Below are positions 54,267 to 62,688 of a stretch of DNA of 64,000 nucleotides, one piece after another. The notes beneath the pieces were generated by a model. The model saw only the letters and a program-made list of their open reading frames with translations. It searched no databases and was not told the DNA's origin. Each line of letters begins with the position of its first letter. Position 1 is the stretch's first letter. The stretch is from positions 1 to 64,000 of the forward strand of contig NZ_CP081156.1 of the NCBI RefSeq assembly GCF_025141175.1. The letters are read 5' to 3'. The position numbers and the translations under genes are program-made. The DNA comes from Jannaschia sp. M317. Its GTDB lineage: Bacteria; Pseudomonadota; Alphaproteobacteria; Rhodobacterales; Rhodobacteraceae.

Positions 54267-55277
54267 TCAGGCCCGCCCCAGCCCGCGTTTCTTCAGCCAG
54301 CCCAGGAACGCGCCATCCGCGGACCGCAGCCGCCTGCGGCCCGTCGTGGCCCAGACCTCGCGCCATTCCGCCTCCAGGGCGTAGACGTCCCAGCCGGGGG
54401 CCAGGGCGCGCGCTGCCTCCAGCGCCTCGGCGGACAGGACCGGGGCCGCCGCCGGGGCCTCGACCAGGTGATCGCGGGGCGTGACGCGCAGCACGTCGCC
54501 CGCCTCCACCTCCAGGTGGTAATCCGGCAGCCCGTCGGCCTGGGCCATGTCGCGCAGCATCTTGCGGAAGACGCGACGGGGGGAGGCCGAGCCGGATTTC
54601 TTGTGCAGCACCTCGACCGAGATCCGCCAGGCCGGTTGCCGGCCGCAATGCTTGCGCGCCAACTCGTAGATCCGCCGCTCCAGCGGTTTGCGCAATCGGA
54701 AGTAATCGCGGCTGAGCGTCAGGACCGATTTCGACAGCACCGCGCGATAGAGCCACTCCGACAGGGTCACCGCGACCGAAACCATCCGCCCGCCCCCCCT
54801 TTGACCTGCGGGCGTTTTGCGCACGATCTCCCAGCTCTCGATCAGGCCGAAGCCGGTGGTGGTCTCGATCTCGCCGGTGACGATGTTGGTGGTGATCCGC
54901 GTGCCGGCCAGCCGCTCGAACGCCTCGCGCAGGCGGCGGTAGCCGTCGCCCGAACTCTCGCGCCCGCAGGCCGCCAGCAGGTCGGCGGCCCGCAGGTGCA
55001 GACGCCGCCCGGTGGCGCGGCCTGCATTCACCGCCGCCATCAGCTGGCTCACGCAATAGATCAGGATGTCCTTGTCATGGATCGTGGCCAGCCCCCTGAC
55101 CGAGGGCGTCACCGTGATCTCTGCCCCGTTGTGGGCATAGGACAGGATGCGCAGGTCAGGGCGCGTCGACAGGCTGAAGACGGGATGCTCCATCGTCGCC
55201 ATGTCGCCCTTGGGGATTGCATCGAGCACGTCGCAGAGAAAGAATCCCTGCGGGCCCGTCGCCGCCAGTTCGGTCAT
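54267..55277 (-). CDS. repA: RepA-type plasmid replication initiator
   Basis: 336 residues. The layout matches the replication initiator protein A family of Rhodobacteraceae plasmids: MEHPVFSLSTRPDLRILSYA, VRGLATIHDKDILIYCVSQL, LRAADLLAACGRESSGDGYR, LAGTRITTNIVTG, LSEWLYRAVLSKSVLTLSRD, RLRKPLERRIYELARKHCG and a winged-helix end (SPRRVFRKMLRDMAQADGLP). It should bind iterons and open the origin. The gene is divergent from parA, and iteron-like repeats lie in the gap. It is not RepC of repABC replicons. Together with the adjacent rml operon it indicates a RepA-type biofilm plasmid. Confidence 0.9.
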   Translation of the reverse strand: MTELAATGPQGFFLCDVLDAIPKGDMATMEHPVFSLSTRPDLRILSYAHNGAEITVTPSVRGLATIHDKDILIYCVSQLMAAVNAGRATGRRLHLRAADLLAACGRESSGDGYRRLREAFERLAGTRITTNIVTGEIETTTGFGLIESWEIVRKTPAGQRGGGRMVSVAVTLSEWLYRAVLSKSVLTLSRDYFRLRKPLERRIYELARKHCGRQPAWRISVEVLHKKSGSASPRRVFRKMLRDMAQADGLPDYHLEVEAGDVLRVTPRDHLVEAPAAAPVLSAEALEAARALAPGWDVYALEAEWREVWATTGRRRLRSADGAFLGWLKKRGLGRA

Positions 55278-55348
55278 TGCCTGTCTCGCTCACTGCTCGC
55301 CCACGCGCCGGATTATGCGGATCGGGTTGGTCCCGATTCCCCCGGCTT

Positions 55349-55474
55349 CGTGGTTTCAATGACACCGACGCTAAAGATATCCACAGGCTGCGTCCACGAT
55401 TTCCTGACCGCCGGGTGTGGTTTCGGAATCGGGCTTGCGTGGTTTCAGAGTCGCGCGATCGTGGTATCAGAGTC
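55349..55474 (+). repeat. Iteron-like direct repeats
   Basis: Consensus CGTGGTTTCAGAGTC. The copies at 55439 and 55460 differ by one base, and the copies at 55349 and 55416 are weaker. Direct repeats at helical spacing next to a RepA gene are the usual initiator-binding sites. Confidence 0.65.
55377..55385 (+). promoter_or_regulatory. DnaA box-like site
   Basis: ATATCCACA matches TTATCCACA at eight of nine positions and sits between the first and second iteron-like repeats. Confidence 0.45.
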
Positions 55475-55554
55475 AGGCAGGATTTCGCGCCTCGGCCCCA
55501 ACCCCCTGTGCAACAAGGCGCAAATCGCACTTTGGCGCAGGCCGAAAGACCGCG

Positions 55555-55581
55555 TAACACATATCTAACACGAAATAACAC
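55555..55581 (+). promoter_or_regulatory. Phased TAACAC repeats before parA
   Basis: TAACAC at 55555-55560, 55566-55571 and 55576-55581, that is 11 and 10 bp apart, all on one helix face. They lie about 105 bp before the parA start and may be an operator for ParA autoregulation or part of the origin. Confidence 0.45.
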
Positions 55582-55686
55582 GGGTAGGCCGCAGGCCGAT
55601 CCCGGGGCGGGAAACGAAAAAGCTGGCATGTGCCGCCTTTTCGGATACCTTGGCGAAAACACGATACATCAGAGATCGAGCAGAGA

Positions 55687-57144
55687 ATGAGCAAGGCAGC
55701 CTCCGCTGGCGCGACATCGCCGGCCTATTTCGGAATCGACCCCGATGCGGCCCTGGCCGATCTGGGCACCCCCACCGACACCAGCGGCTTTGCCGCCATC
55801 GCGCGGGCCTGTGCGGCAGGCCGCGCCGATCTGGCCAGCCGGGGTCTGGGCGAAGAGGGCCGCAAGGTCCTGCGCCCGTTTTCCACCTGGGAAATCACCC
55901 GCTACCTGATCCCCGTGGCCCAGGCCCATTTCCGCCGGGTGCTGCGCAACCATCCCGATCTGCCCCAGGGCACCTCCGAGACGGAGGGCGGCGCCAAGTG
56001 GTTCACCCTGGACGAGGTGCTGCGCCTGCGCGCACATTTCGCCGCCGAGGGATCGAAGACCAAAACCTACCTGCCCTATCGCCCCCAGGGCCTGCCGGCC
56101 AAGGTCGTGGCCGTGGCCAACTTCAAGGGCGGCGTGGGCAAGACCTCGACCGCGGCGCATCTGGCCATGTCCGCGGCGCTGGATGGATACCGGGTGCTGG
56201 TGATCGACCTGGACAGCCAGGGGTCGATGACCTCGATCTTCGGCGGCCGGGTGGCCGACGAATGGCAGACGATCTTTCCGCTGATGGCGCGCCACTACGG
56301 CCAGCATCTGCGCGCCGCCAACCAGGGTCGCATCGACCGGGGCGAGGCGCCCCTGCCCCTGGATGAGACGGTGGATGCCGCGATGGACGTGGACCCGGCC
56401 AGCCTGGTGCAGAAAACCCACTGGCCCAACATCGACCTGATCGGCGCCCAGCTGAACCTTTACTGGGCCGAATTCCAGATCCCGGTCTGGCGGCTGCAAT
56501 CGCGCGGCTGGAAGCTGTGGGACGCGCTGCCTGACGCGCTGGATCAGGCGGGGCTTCTGGATCAATACGACATCGTGCTGCTCGATACGCCGCCTGCCCT
56601 GGGCTATCTGACGATCAACGGTCTGTCGGCGGCGGATATCCTGCTGGTGCCCATGGGCGCCTCGTTTCTGGAGTTCGACAGCACGGGCCGGTTCTTCGAC
56701 ATGCTGCACGCCACCTTCGCCAGCATCGAAGAGGGCGAGAACCTGGCCGCCCGCGCCCTTGGCCGCGAGGGGCTGGCGTTCGAATGGGATGCGGTGCGCA
56801 CCGTGCTGACCCGCTACGACAGCGCACAGCAGGGCGAGATGGCGGCCCTGATGCAAAGCTACCTCGGCCCCACCCTGTCGCCCCACAGGCAGGATTTCAC
56901 CGCCCTGATCGGTCAGGCCGGGGAACAGGTGAACGGCATCTACGAGGCCGATTACCGCGATTTCAACCGAGAGACATATGCCCGCGGGCGCGAAACCTTC
57001 GATGAGACCTATGCCGCCTTCAAACGGCTGCTGATCGGGACCTGGCGTCGCGACGATCTGGCGCGCCGGGAAGGGCACGACGAGTTGGCGCGCCAGCAAG
57101 GGCACGATGCAGAGGCCGCGCAACGCTCGGCTGCTCAGGGCTAG
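55687..57144 (+). CDS. parA: ParA partition ATPase (type Ia)
   Basis: 485 residues from ATG 55687. Residues about 40-140 form an N-terminal DNA-binding extension (FSTWEITRYLIPVAQAHFRR, WFTLDEVLRLRAHFAAEG), as in autoregulating type Ia ParA proteins. The deviant Walker A is NFKGGVGKTSTAAHLA, Walker A' is VIDLDSQGSMTS and Walker B is DIVLLDTPPALGYLTINGL. A charged tail (REGHDELARQQGHDAEA) ends the protein. With ParB and parS it moves plasmid copies apart on the nucleoid. Divergent from repA and followed by parB after 37 bp. Confidence 0.92.
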   Translation: MSKAASAGATSPAYFGIDPDAALADLGTPTDTSGFAAIARACAAGRADLASRGLGEEGRKVLRPFSTWEITRYLIPVAQAHFRRVLRNHPDLPQGTSETEGGAKWFTLDEVLRLRAHFAAEGSKTKTYLPYRPQGLPAKVVAVANFKGGVGKTSTAAHLAMSAALDGYRVLVIDLDSQGSMTSIFGGRVADEWQTIFPLMARHYGQHLRAANQGRIDRGEAPLPLDETVDAAMDVDPASLVQKTHWPNIDLIGAQLNLYWAEFQIPVWRLQSRGWKLWDALPDALDQAGLLDQYDIVLLDTPPALGYLTINGLSAADILLVPMGASFLEFDSTGRFFDMLHATFASIEEGENLAARALGREGLAFEWDAVRTVLTRYDSAQQGEMAALMQSYLGPTLSPHRQDFTALIGQAGEQVNGIYEADYRDFNRETYARGRETFDETYAAFKRLLIGTWRRDDLARREGHDELARQQGHDAEAAQRSAAQG

Positions 57145-57181
57145 ACCCCTCGGGGCACGACGAACCACGAAAGGGCCCGAC

Positions 57182-58180
57182 ATGGCCAAGCGCAAACGAC
57201 TGACCCCCCTGCAACAGCCCGCCGAGACCAAGGACGCGGGCCTGCCCCCTGCCCCGCCTACGGGTCTGGCCCAGGGCCTGAGCCGCGCGCCGGTGGCCCA
57301 GGTCGCGGGCGATGCGGCCCAGGCCTCGGCGGCCGAAGAGATGGCCGCCCACATGGCCGAGGCGCGGGCGCAGGGCCTGTTGCTGGTGACGCTGCCGCTG
57401 GGCCGCATCGACCTGACCCATCTGCACCGCGATCGCATCCTGCCCGCCGACCTGACAGCGGACGAGGATATGGCCGCGCTGATCACCTCGATCCGGGCGC
57501 GCGGACAGCAGGTACCGGTGGACGTGGTGCGCCTGACGGGCGACCCGCGCGAACGCTACGGGTTGATTTCGGGGATGCGGCGGATGACGGCGCTGCGCCA
57601 TCTGTTCGACGAAACCGGCGACGACCGCTTTGGCCGGGTCACCGCCCGCGTCGTCACCCCCGAAAACGCGCCTGACGCCTATCTGACCATGGTCGAGGAA
57701 AACGAGATCCGGGCCGACATCTCCTACTGGGAGCGGGCGCGGATTGCGCTCAAGGCGGTGGAGGCCGGGGCCTACCCTGACCGGCAGGCGGCGCTGCGTG
57801 GTTTGTACGGCAATGTTTCGCGCGCGAAACGCTCCAAGATCGGCTCGTTCATCGGCCTGGTCGCGGCGCTGGACGGGCATCTGCGCTATCCGACGGCCCT
57901 GCCCGAGCGGCGCGGCCTGGCCCTGGCCAAGGCGCTGGACGATCAAGATGTGATCACAAAAATCCGTGAACAGCTCGCCGCCTCCCCGCCCAACAGCGCC
58001 GAGGCGGAACAGGCGCTGTTGGACCGCGCGCTCAAGACCCCGGCCCCTGCCCGGCCGGCCCCTGCCCCGGTCGACGTCGCGCGTGACGGGGATCGTCTGA
58101 TCCTGTCGGGGCCCGGACTGGATGGGGATTTTCAACGCGACCTGACCGCCTGGCTGCGCAAACGTGCCTCGTCGAAATAG
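57182..58180 (+). CDS. parB: ParB centromere-binding protein
   Basis: 332 residues from ATG 57182; the longer frame from 57107 overlaps parA. The ParB/Srx box is YGLISGMRRMTALRHLF, followed by MVEENEIRADISYWERARIA, the usual ENxxRxDLS-type segment. The helix-turn-helix lies around GLYGNVSRAKRSKIGSFIGL, then the C-terminal dimerisation region. A perfect 16-bp palindrome is inside the coding sequence at 57815-57830 and a near copy lies downstream, both candidates for its own binding site. Confidence 0.92.
   Translation: MAKRKRLTPLQQPAETKDAGLPPAPPTGLAQGLSRAPVAQVAGDAAQASAAEEMAAHMAEARAQGLLLVTLPLGRIDLTHLHRDRILPADLTADEDMAALITSIRARGQQVPVDVVRLTGDPRERYGLISGMRRMTALRHLFDETGDDRFGRVTARVVTPENAPDAYLTMVEENEIRADISYWERARIALKAVEAGAYPDRQAALRGLYGNVSRAKRSKIGSFIGLVAALDGHLRYPTALPERRGLALAKALDDQDVITKIREQLAASPPNSAEAEQALLDRALKTPAPARPAPAPVDVARDGDRLILSGPGLDGDFQRDLTAWLRKRASSK
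57815..57830. other. parS-like palindrome inside parB
   Basis: GTTTCGCGCGCGAAAC, perfect over 16 bp, identical to the site in rmlD. It falls in the helix-turn-helix coding region. Placement in or near parB is common for centromere sites. Confidence 0.55.
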
Positions 58181-58203
58181 GCTCTAACCTGCGGGTTAGA
58201 GCC
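58180..58203 (+). terminator. Terminator hairpin after parB
   Basis: A perfect 10-bp stem, arms GGCTCTAACC and GGTTAGAGCC with loop TGCG, starts at the last base of the parB stop and is followed by a modestly T-rich stretch. Confidence 0.65.
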
Positions 58204-58226
58204 TGTCCCTTGGTCTTGGCCTGGGT

Positions 58227-58242
58227 GTTTCGCACGCGAAAC
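58227..58242. other. parS-like palindrome downstream of parB
   Basis: GTTTCGCACGCGAAAC differs from the perfect 16-bp palindrome by one central base. It is intergenic, 46 bp after parB. Confidence 0.5.
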
Positions 58243-58306
58243 ATTCCCCCACCCCGCCGCCGCGCTATCCTTTGACCCCTCCCCTTCTTGCGAAAGACCG
58301 CATTCC

Positions 58307-59338
58307 ATGTCGACCCGGTTCACCTGCCTCGCCCTTGCTGTCCTTTTGCCCATGACCGCTGCCGCGCAGGACCTGCCCGGCCTCGCCTTCGGGGTGGAAA
58401 CCCCCGATGGTCAGCGGCAACTGCGGCTGGGCGATGCCGCCCTGGGGGCCGACAGTTTCCTGGCACAGACGCCGGTGGCCTGGATGCAGCGGCAGGCCGA
58501 CGTGGTGGTTCTGGCGCAGACGCCCGCCAACGACATCGCAGGCACCTTTGCCGCGCTCTATGGTCCCGCCGAGCCGGTGAACGGCCCCGACAGCCGCAAG
58601 CTGGCGCTGTCGGTCAATGCCACCAATCGCAACCCTGACGCCGTCTCTTCGGTGCATGCCATCTACGCCGAGGCGGTGCGCGATCCGGGGGGCGCAGGCA
58701 CCACCGGCGACGCCATCGCGCTGGAGCTTCAGGCCGTCAACCGCGGCGCCTGGAACCCGGTCGAGGCGATCAATCCCTATCAGAACATCCGCGCGCGCAG
58801 TTATGGCCTGCTGCTGGGCAGTGGCGGCGATGTCTACGGCCCCGTCACCCCCGCCGACAGCGCGGTGACCATCGCCGCCAATCCGGCGCTATGGAACCAA
58901 GGCATCGTGGTGCGGGCCGACGCGCTCAATCAGGTGACCTCGCCCCTGACCGGTCAGGCGGCGGGCCGGGCGCTGGACCTGGGTGCCAATCAGCAGATCA
59001 CCTGGTGGCACAACGACGGTGGCGCCACCCAGGGCGCGGCGCTGGCGGGGCGCGCGGGCGGCGATCTGGACGCGGTGGCCGCGCGCGACCTGACCCTGAG
59101 GGCAGGGCAGGGGGTCCGACAGCAGGCAGGCAATTTCCGCAGCGAGCTGACGCCCGCCGGGCTGGCCGTGATCCTGACGCTGGACGCGGGCGACCGTCAG
59201 GTTCTGGGCGTGACCGAAGAGACGCTGATCTTCGACCTCGACAGCCTGCCACGCGCGCCCGATGCGGTGCCCCTGGGGGGGCTGTGGCTGGCCGAACAGG
59301 ACGACGGATCAGGCGTGCTGCGGGTGCGTCTGCGCTAG
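58307..59338 (+). CDS. Secreted protein of unknown function
   Basis: 343 residues with a standard signal peptide (LALAVLLPMTAAAQ). The mature part is beta-rich with many Ala, Asn and Gly (SVNATNRNPDAVSSVHAIYA, AIELQAVNRG-type strands, QITWWHNDGGATQGAALAG) and resembles the distal domains of phage or structural proteins rather than an enzyme. No family is recognised. It follows parB and may belong to the DUF2793-style surface gene set. It converges on the sulfotransferase-like gene with a 22-bp gap. Confidence 0.65.
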   Translation: MSTRFTCLALAVLLPMTAAAQDLPGLAFGVETPDGQRQLRLGDAALGADSFLAQTPVAWMQRQADVVVLAQTPANDIAGTFAALYGPAEPVNGPDSRKLALSVNATNRNPDAVSSVHAIYAEAVRDPGGAGTTGDAIALELQAVNRGAWNPVEAINPYQNIRARSYGLLLGSGGDVYGPVTPADSAVTIAANPALWNQGIVVRADALNQVTSPLTGQAAGRALDLGANQQITWWHNDGGATQGAALAGRAGGDLDAVAARDLTLRAGQGVRQQAGNFRSELTPAGLAVILTLDAGDRQVLGVTEETLIFDLDSLPRAPDAVPLGGLWLAEQDDGSGVLRVRLR

Positions 59339-59360
59339 GGGCGGCCGGTCGGGTCCGGCT

Positions 59361-60425
59361 TCAATCCAGACTGCGGATCATCATCGCCGTCTGCCGCCGT
59401 CCGATCCGCACCCAGAGCGATTGGGGGATCATGTTTCGAAACAGATTGAGCGGCGTGATATCCGCCGCCGTCAGGTCAAAGCCGGGCTGAACCGACGCGC
59501 GCCGGTCCCGAAGCCTTTGGTTCGCCGGCGCGAAATGCGCCGCCACGGCCTGAAACTCTTCGCGCGTGAACAGGCAGGACCGGGTCGATGCCTCGAATTC
59601 CAGATCCATGGCCTCTTCGATCAGCGTCAAAAGCCACTTCGGGGCGACTGTGGGCTCTGCCAGAACATTGGCCGCCCAGGCGGTGATCGGACGGGGCGAC
59701 ACGTTGGAGGCACCGCCGTTCACGGGGGTCAGGTCCTCGGCGGTCAGGTCAACCCCCAGATGGGCCAGGATCGCGCCCAGGACCCCACCGGGGGCCTTGC
59801 GCTGTGTGGCGAAGTCGAACAGCCGGATTTCCTCGGGGGCGAAGACGTCTTCCAGACGATCCAGCAGCAGGTTGTAATCGACCCACAGACCTTCGAGCAT
59901 ATGCGTCTTGAGCGCCGCCTCCAGCAGGGCAGGGGGGCGCGGCGGGCTGCGGTGCTTGCTGACTTCGAGGTAGATCGACTGAATGAATTCCCACTGCGGG
60001 CGCAGCGCGCAAATCACCTCGATCTCGTCGAAGTCGCCCAGGCAGGCGCGCAGGGCGGCGAAATCCGTGGCACCCTTGGGGTCGCCACGGGAAAACTCCT
60101 CGCTGGACAGAAACAGCGTCACCGGTTGGTGGGCGTAGGTGTCGTTGAGCGCCCTCAGCGCAGCCTCGCTGCCGTCCTCCAGTTTGTAGATCGGCGGCAG
60201 GTTGGCCCAGTCATAGGCCAGCCCGTGATGTCCGGTCACCCGACCCAGGCGTGGATAGATCACCCCATGCTTGGCCAGCAGGTCGCTGTTTTCCCAAAAC
60301 GTGTCCTGAATCGTGGTGGTCGCCGTCTTGTGGGTGCCAATGTGCAGCACGACCTTGGAGCGGCCAACCTTTTCAGGGGTCGGTGTTTCGGCCCCGGATG
60401 CGGGGGCCACAGGGGTGTCCGTCAT
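59361..60425 (-). CDS. Sulfotransferase-like P-loop protein, paralogue of 40484-41512
   Basis: 354 residues from ATG 60425. VVLHIGTHKTATTTIQDTFW is the 5'-phosphosulfate loop. IYPRLGRVTGHHGLAYDW, FLSSEEFSR, ICALRPQWEFIQSIYLEVSK and RSPPRP repeat the layout of the paralogue 18 kb away, with many identical residues. The start is one base after the stop of the upstream RgpF-WbsX gene, so the two are probably co-expressed. If catalytically competent it would transfer sulfate from PAPS to a glycan in the cytoplasm. The acceptor is unknown. Confidence 0.7.
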   Translation of the reverse strand: MTDTPVAPASGAETPTPEKVGRSKVVLHIGTHKTATTTIQDTFWENSDLLAKHGVIYPRLGRVTGHHGLAYDWANLPPIYKLEDGSEAALRALNDTYAHQPVTLFLSSEEFSRGDPKGATDFAALRACLGDFDEIEVICALRPQWEFIQSIYLEVSKHRSPPRPPALLEAALKTHMLEGLWVDYNLLLDRLEDVFAPEEIRLFDFATQRKAPGGVLGAILAHLGVDLTAEDLTPVNGGASNVSPRPITAWAANVLAEPTVAPKWLLTLIEEAMDLEFEASTRSCLFTREEFQAVAAHFAPANQRLRDRRASVQPGFDLTAADITPLNLFRNMIPQSLWVRIGRRQTAMMIRSLD

Positions 60426-60426
60426 G

Positions 60427-62688
60427 TCAGCCCGCTTTCGCTTCGAGTGTCGCCTGAGGGGCTTCGGGATCCGCCAGATGATCCGTCAGCACCCGCAAGT
60501 ACAGGTCCCCATATTGGATCGACGGTTCCAGCACGGCCTTTTCGGCCCATTCGTTCCAGGCATTCAGGAACAACTCGCCCCGGTAGGACCCTTCCAGCCG
60601 CTGGTTGCGGATCGCCATCAGCCACCGCGAGAAGCTGGCCGGATTGGCCCCATAGGCCATGTGCGCATCCAAGTGGCGGCGGGCGCTGTTGTCCCAGCTG
60701 GGCATGGCGCCGGCGATGGTGTTTTCAGGCAGGCCCTTTACGTAGGCGTCGCTGGTGGTGGTGCCGATGACCGTGTTGTAGTTGTAGATCAGCCCCTTGA
60801 AGCCGCCGTGGACCTCTCGGCCCAGCAGGTTCCCCTGGGGGCCGCCGAACAGGTAGGCGTCGATGGTGACGGCGCCATGGGGCGGCATCTCGACCCAGAA
60901 ATCGAAGGCATCGTCGTCGACCGGGCTTTCGCCCTCGATGTGGAACCGCACGGCACCCAGCTCGACCTCGCCGATGCCCTCGTCGCGGAAGGCGGCGCGC
61001 AGGCGGTCAACCGATCCGTTGGGGTCGGGCATGTCCTCGGGGCGATAGATGACGAACCGCGGCCGCGTGCCGTCGGGGCGCATGTAACGGGGGTCGCGCA
61101 TGTAGGGGGCGGTGTCATGGGCCAGCTTGGCCTCGAAGCCGTCCTCGTAGCTTTGCGGCATCAGCACCGTGCCCGACAGCCCGTCCCAGTTGCGCCGCCA
61201 GCTTTCGTTGGCCCAGCACAGATAGAAGGGGAAATCGATCTCGGGCCGGTCCATCAGCTTGTCGATCGGCGTCTCCAGGATGCGGCGGCCGTCGAACCAG
61301 TAGTGATAGACGCAAAAGGCATCGATGCCCGCGTCCCGCGCCAGCGCGGCCTGATCGCCCATCACCTCGGTGGCGCGCAGATCGTAGAACCCCAGATCGG
61401 CAGGCAGGAGCGGTTGGGTATGGCCCGCAAACAGCGACTGCGCCCCCACCGTGCCGCGCCATTCGGTGAACCCCTTGCCCCACCAGGCATCGTTTTCGGG
61501 GGTGGGATGGAACTGCGGCAGGTAGAAGGCCGACACAAAGGCGGGGGTGGGCGCGGGCACGTAGGGCTCGGCCTCGGCCAATTGCGTGGTCTGGACCACG
61601 CGGTGGCCTGCGGCATCGGCCAGGAACCCCATGGTGCGTTCCAGCGCATGGGCCAGCGTGCCGTCGACCTGGGCCGTCTCGGGGTCGAACTGCCCCTCGT
61701 TGAGCTTCAGCGCCTTGAGCATGCCGACCATCAACGGCTTCAGCCAATAGATGGACCCGGCGGGGAACGACAGCCGCGAGCCGTCGATCTCGATCTCCAG
61801 GCGGCGCAGCAGGTGGCGCGTGATCTCCAGGTTGGAGCCCCACCACTTGGTGTCGTCGAAATGCTGACCATCGGCGACCCAGAAGGCGGCCTCCTCGTCC
61901 GTCAGGAAGGTCTCCAGCAGGTCTTCCAATCCCTCGTCGGGGAGGATGCCGCCGGTCAGATGTTTGCGCCACAGGTCGCCGTCCTCGCGGTGCGGGGACT
62001 TCTTGGTGTGCAGCTTGCAGACCGCCTCGTAGCCGTCCAGCGCCCCGGCGTTGACCAGGGTGAGGAAGGGCAGGATATCGCGGCCCCGGTTGGCCACCGG
62101 CACCACCGTGGCCCGCGGGAAGCGGTCGCGGATCTCTTCGGCCAGCGCCTCGGTCTCCGCGCCGCGATAGGTCAGCGTGACATAGAGATCGTAGTCGATC
62201 GGCAGCGCCTCGAAGCGGGTGGCGAATTCGTCCCAGAGATCGGGGTAATAGATATGCAGCACCACGGCAAAGCGGGCGCGGGCGCGGGTCGGGTCGATGC
62301 GCAGCTTGGGCGTCATGACCTCGGGCAGCTCCTCGACCTTCGGAAGCTCCTTGTGGACCCGATCCTCCTTGTGGCCCGCTGCGGCCCAATGGTGGAACGG
62401 CGACATGCCGATCGCCTCGACGTCGGGATTGTAGCGCAGATAGGCCGAGGGCGAGAAATCGGGGTTCGGACGATAGCCGCGCGCCTCGCCGTAGACGATG
62501 TAATGGCGCAGCGGCACCTTGTGGAACCAGGGATGAATCGCCGGATAGGCCCCTGCATAATAGACCGGATCGAACAGGCCCGAAGCCTCGGCATCTGCCA
62601 GATAACGCCGCTCCTGCGGGGTTAGAAACAACACACGAACAAACCGCATCAGGCGTGTCCACGAACCGTTCGAGGTAGAAGATGTCAT
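60427..62688 (-). CDS. RgpF-WbsX fusion (rhamnan synthesis and GH99-like domains)
   Basis: 753 residues from ATG 62688. A WYL-type module is at residues 25-110 (FDPVYYAGAYPAIHP, YLRYNPDVEAIGMSPFHHW). An RgpF-like domain at about 155-400 has AVVLHIYYPDLWDEFATRF, NRGRDILPFL, KLHTKKSPHREDG and FPAGSIYWLKPLM. A WbsX/GH99-like domain to the end has FYLPQFHPTPENDAWWGKGF, YHYWFDGRRILETP, FYLCWANESW and FLNAWNEWAEKAVLEP. Both domains are typical of O-antigen and exopolysaccharide loci. RgpF takes part in rhamnan assembly, which fits the rml operon; the WbsX domain may transfer or trim mannose-type sugars. Alternative start: the frame is open to 62802. Confidence 0.85.
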   Translation of the reverse strand: MTSSTSNGSWTRLMRFVRVLFLTPQERRYLADAEASGLFDPVYYAGAYPAIHPWFHKVPLRHYIVYGEARGYRPNPDFSPSAYLRYNPDVEAIGMSPFHHWAAAGHKEDRVHKELPKVEELPEVMTPKLRIDPTRARARFAVVLHIYYPDLWDEFATRFEALPIDYDLYVTLTYRGAETEALAEEIRDRFPRATVVPVANRGRDILPFLTLVNAGALDGYEAVCKLHTKKSPHREDGDLWRKHLTGGILPDEGLEDLLETFLTDEEAAFWVADGQHFDDTKWWGSNLEITRHLLRRLEIEIDGSRLSFPAGSIYWLKPLMVGMLKALKLNEGQFDPETAQVDGTLAHALERTMGFLADAAGHRVVQTTQLAEAEPYVPAPTPAFVSAFYLPQFHPTPENDAWWGKGFTEWRGTVGAQSLFAGHTQPLLPADLGFYDLRATEVMGDQAALARDAGIDAFCVYHYWFDGRRILETPIDKLMDRPEIDFPFYLCWANESWRRNWDGLSGTVLMPQSYEDGFEAKLAHDTAPYMRDPRYMRPDGTRPRFVIYRPEDMPDPNGSVDRLRAAFRDEGIGEVELGAVRFHIEGESPVDDDAFDFWVEMPPHGAVTIDAYLFGGPQGNLLGREVHGGFKGLIYNYNTVIGTTTSDAYVKGLPENTIAGAMPSWDNSARRHLDAHMAYGANPASFSRWLMAIRNQRLEGSYRGELFLNAWNEWAEKAVLEPSIQYGDLYLRVLTDHLADPEAPQATLEAKAG

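Larger units (their letters stand above)
55278..55686. other. Probable replication origin between repA and parA
   Basis: 409 bp with four copies of (C/T)GTGGTTTCxxxxTC: 55349-55363, 55416-55430, 55439-55453 and 55460-55474. The last three are spaced about two helical turns apart (23 and 21 bp). ATATCCACA at 55377-55385 is one base from the DnaA box TTATCCACA. TAACAC occurs three times (55555, 55566, 55576) before parA. AT content rises around the TAACAC repeats. Confidence 0.7.

Noticed and set aside
52969..55056. A single long minus-strand frame joining the DUF2793 protein to part of repA
   Set aside because: The upstream half is out of frame with repA and lacks domain logic; DUF2793 starts cleanly at 53967.
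54267..58180. A repABC replicon
   Set aside because: The initiator is of the RepA family and divergent from parAB; there is no repC downstream of parB.
59432..59443. TGTTTCGAAACA palindrome as a fourth parS-like site
   Set aside because: It lacks the CGCGCG centre and is four bases shorter; such a 12-mer can occur by chance in coding DNA.
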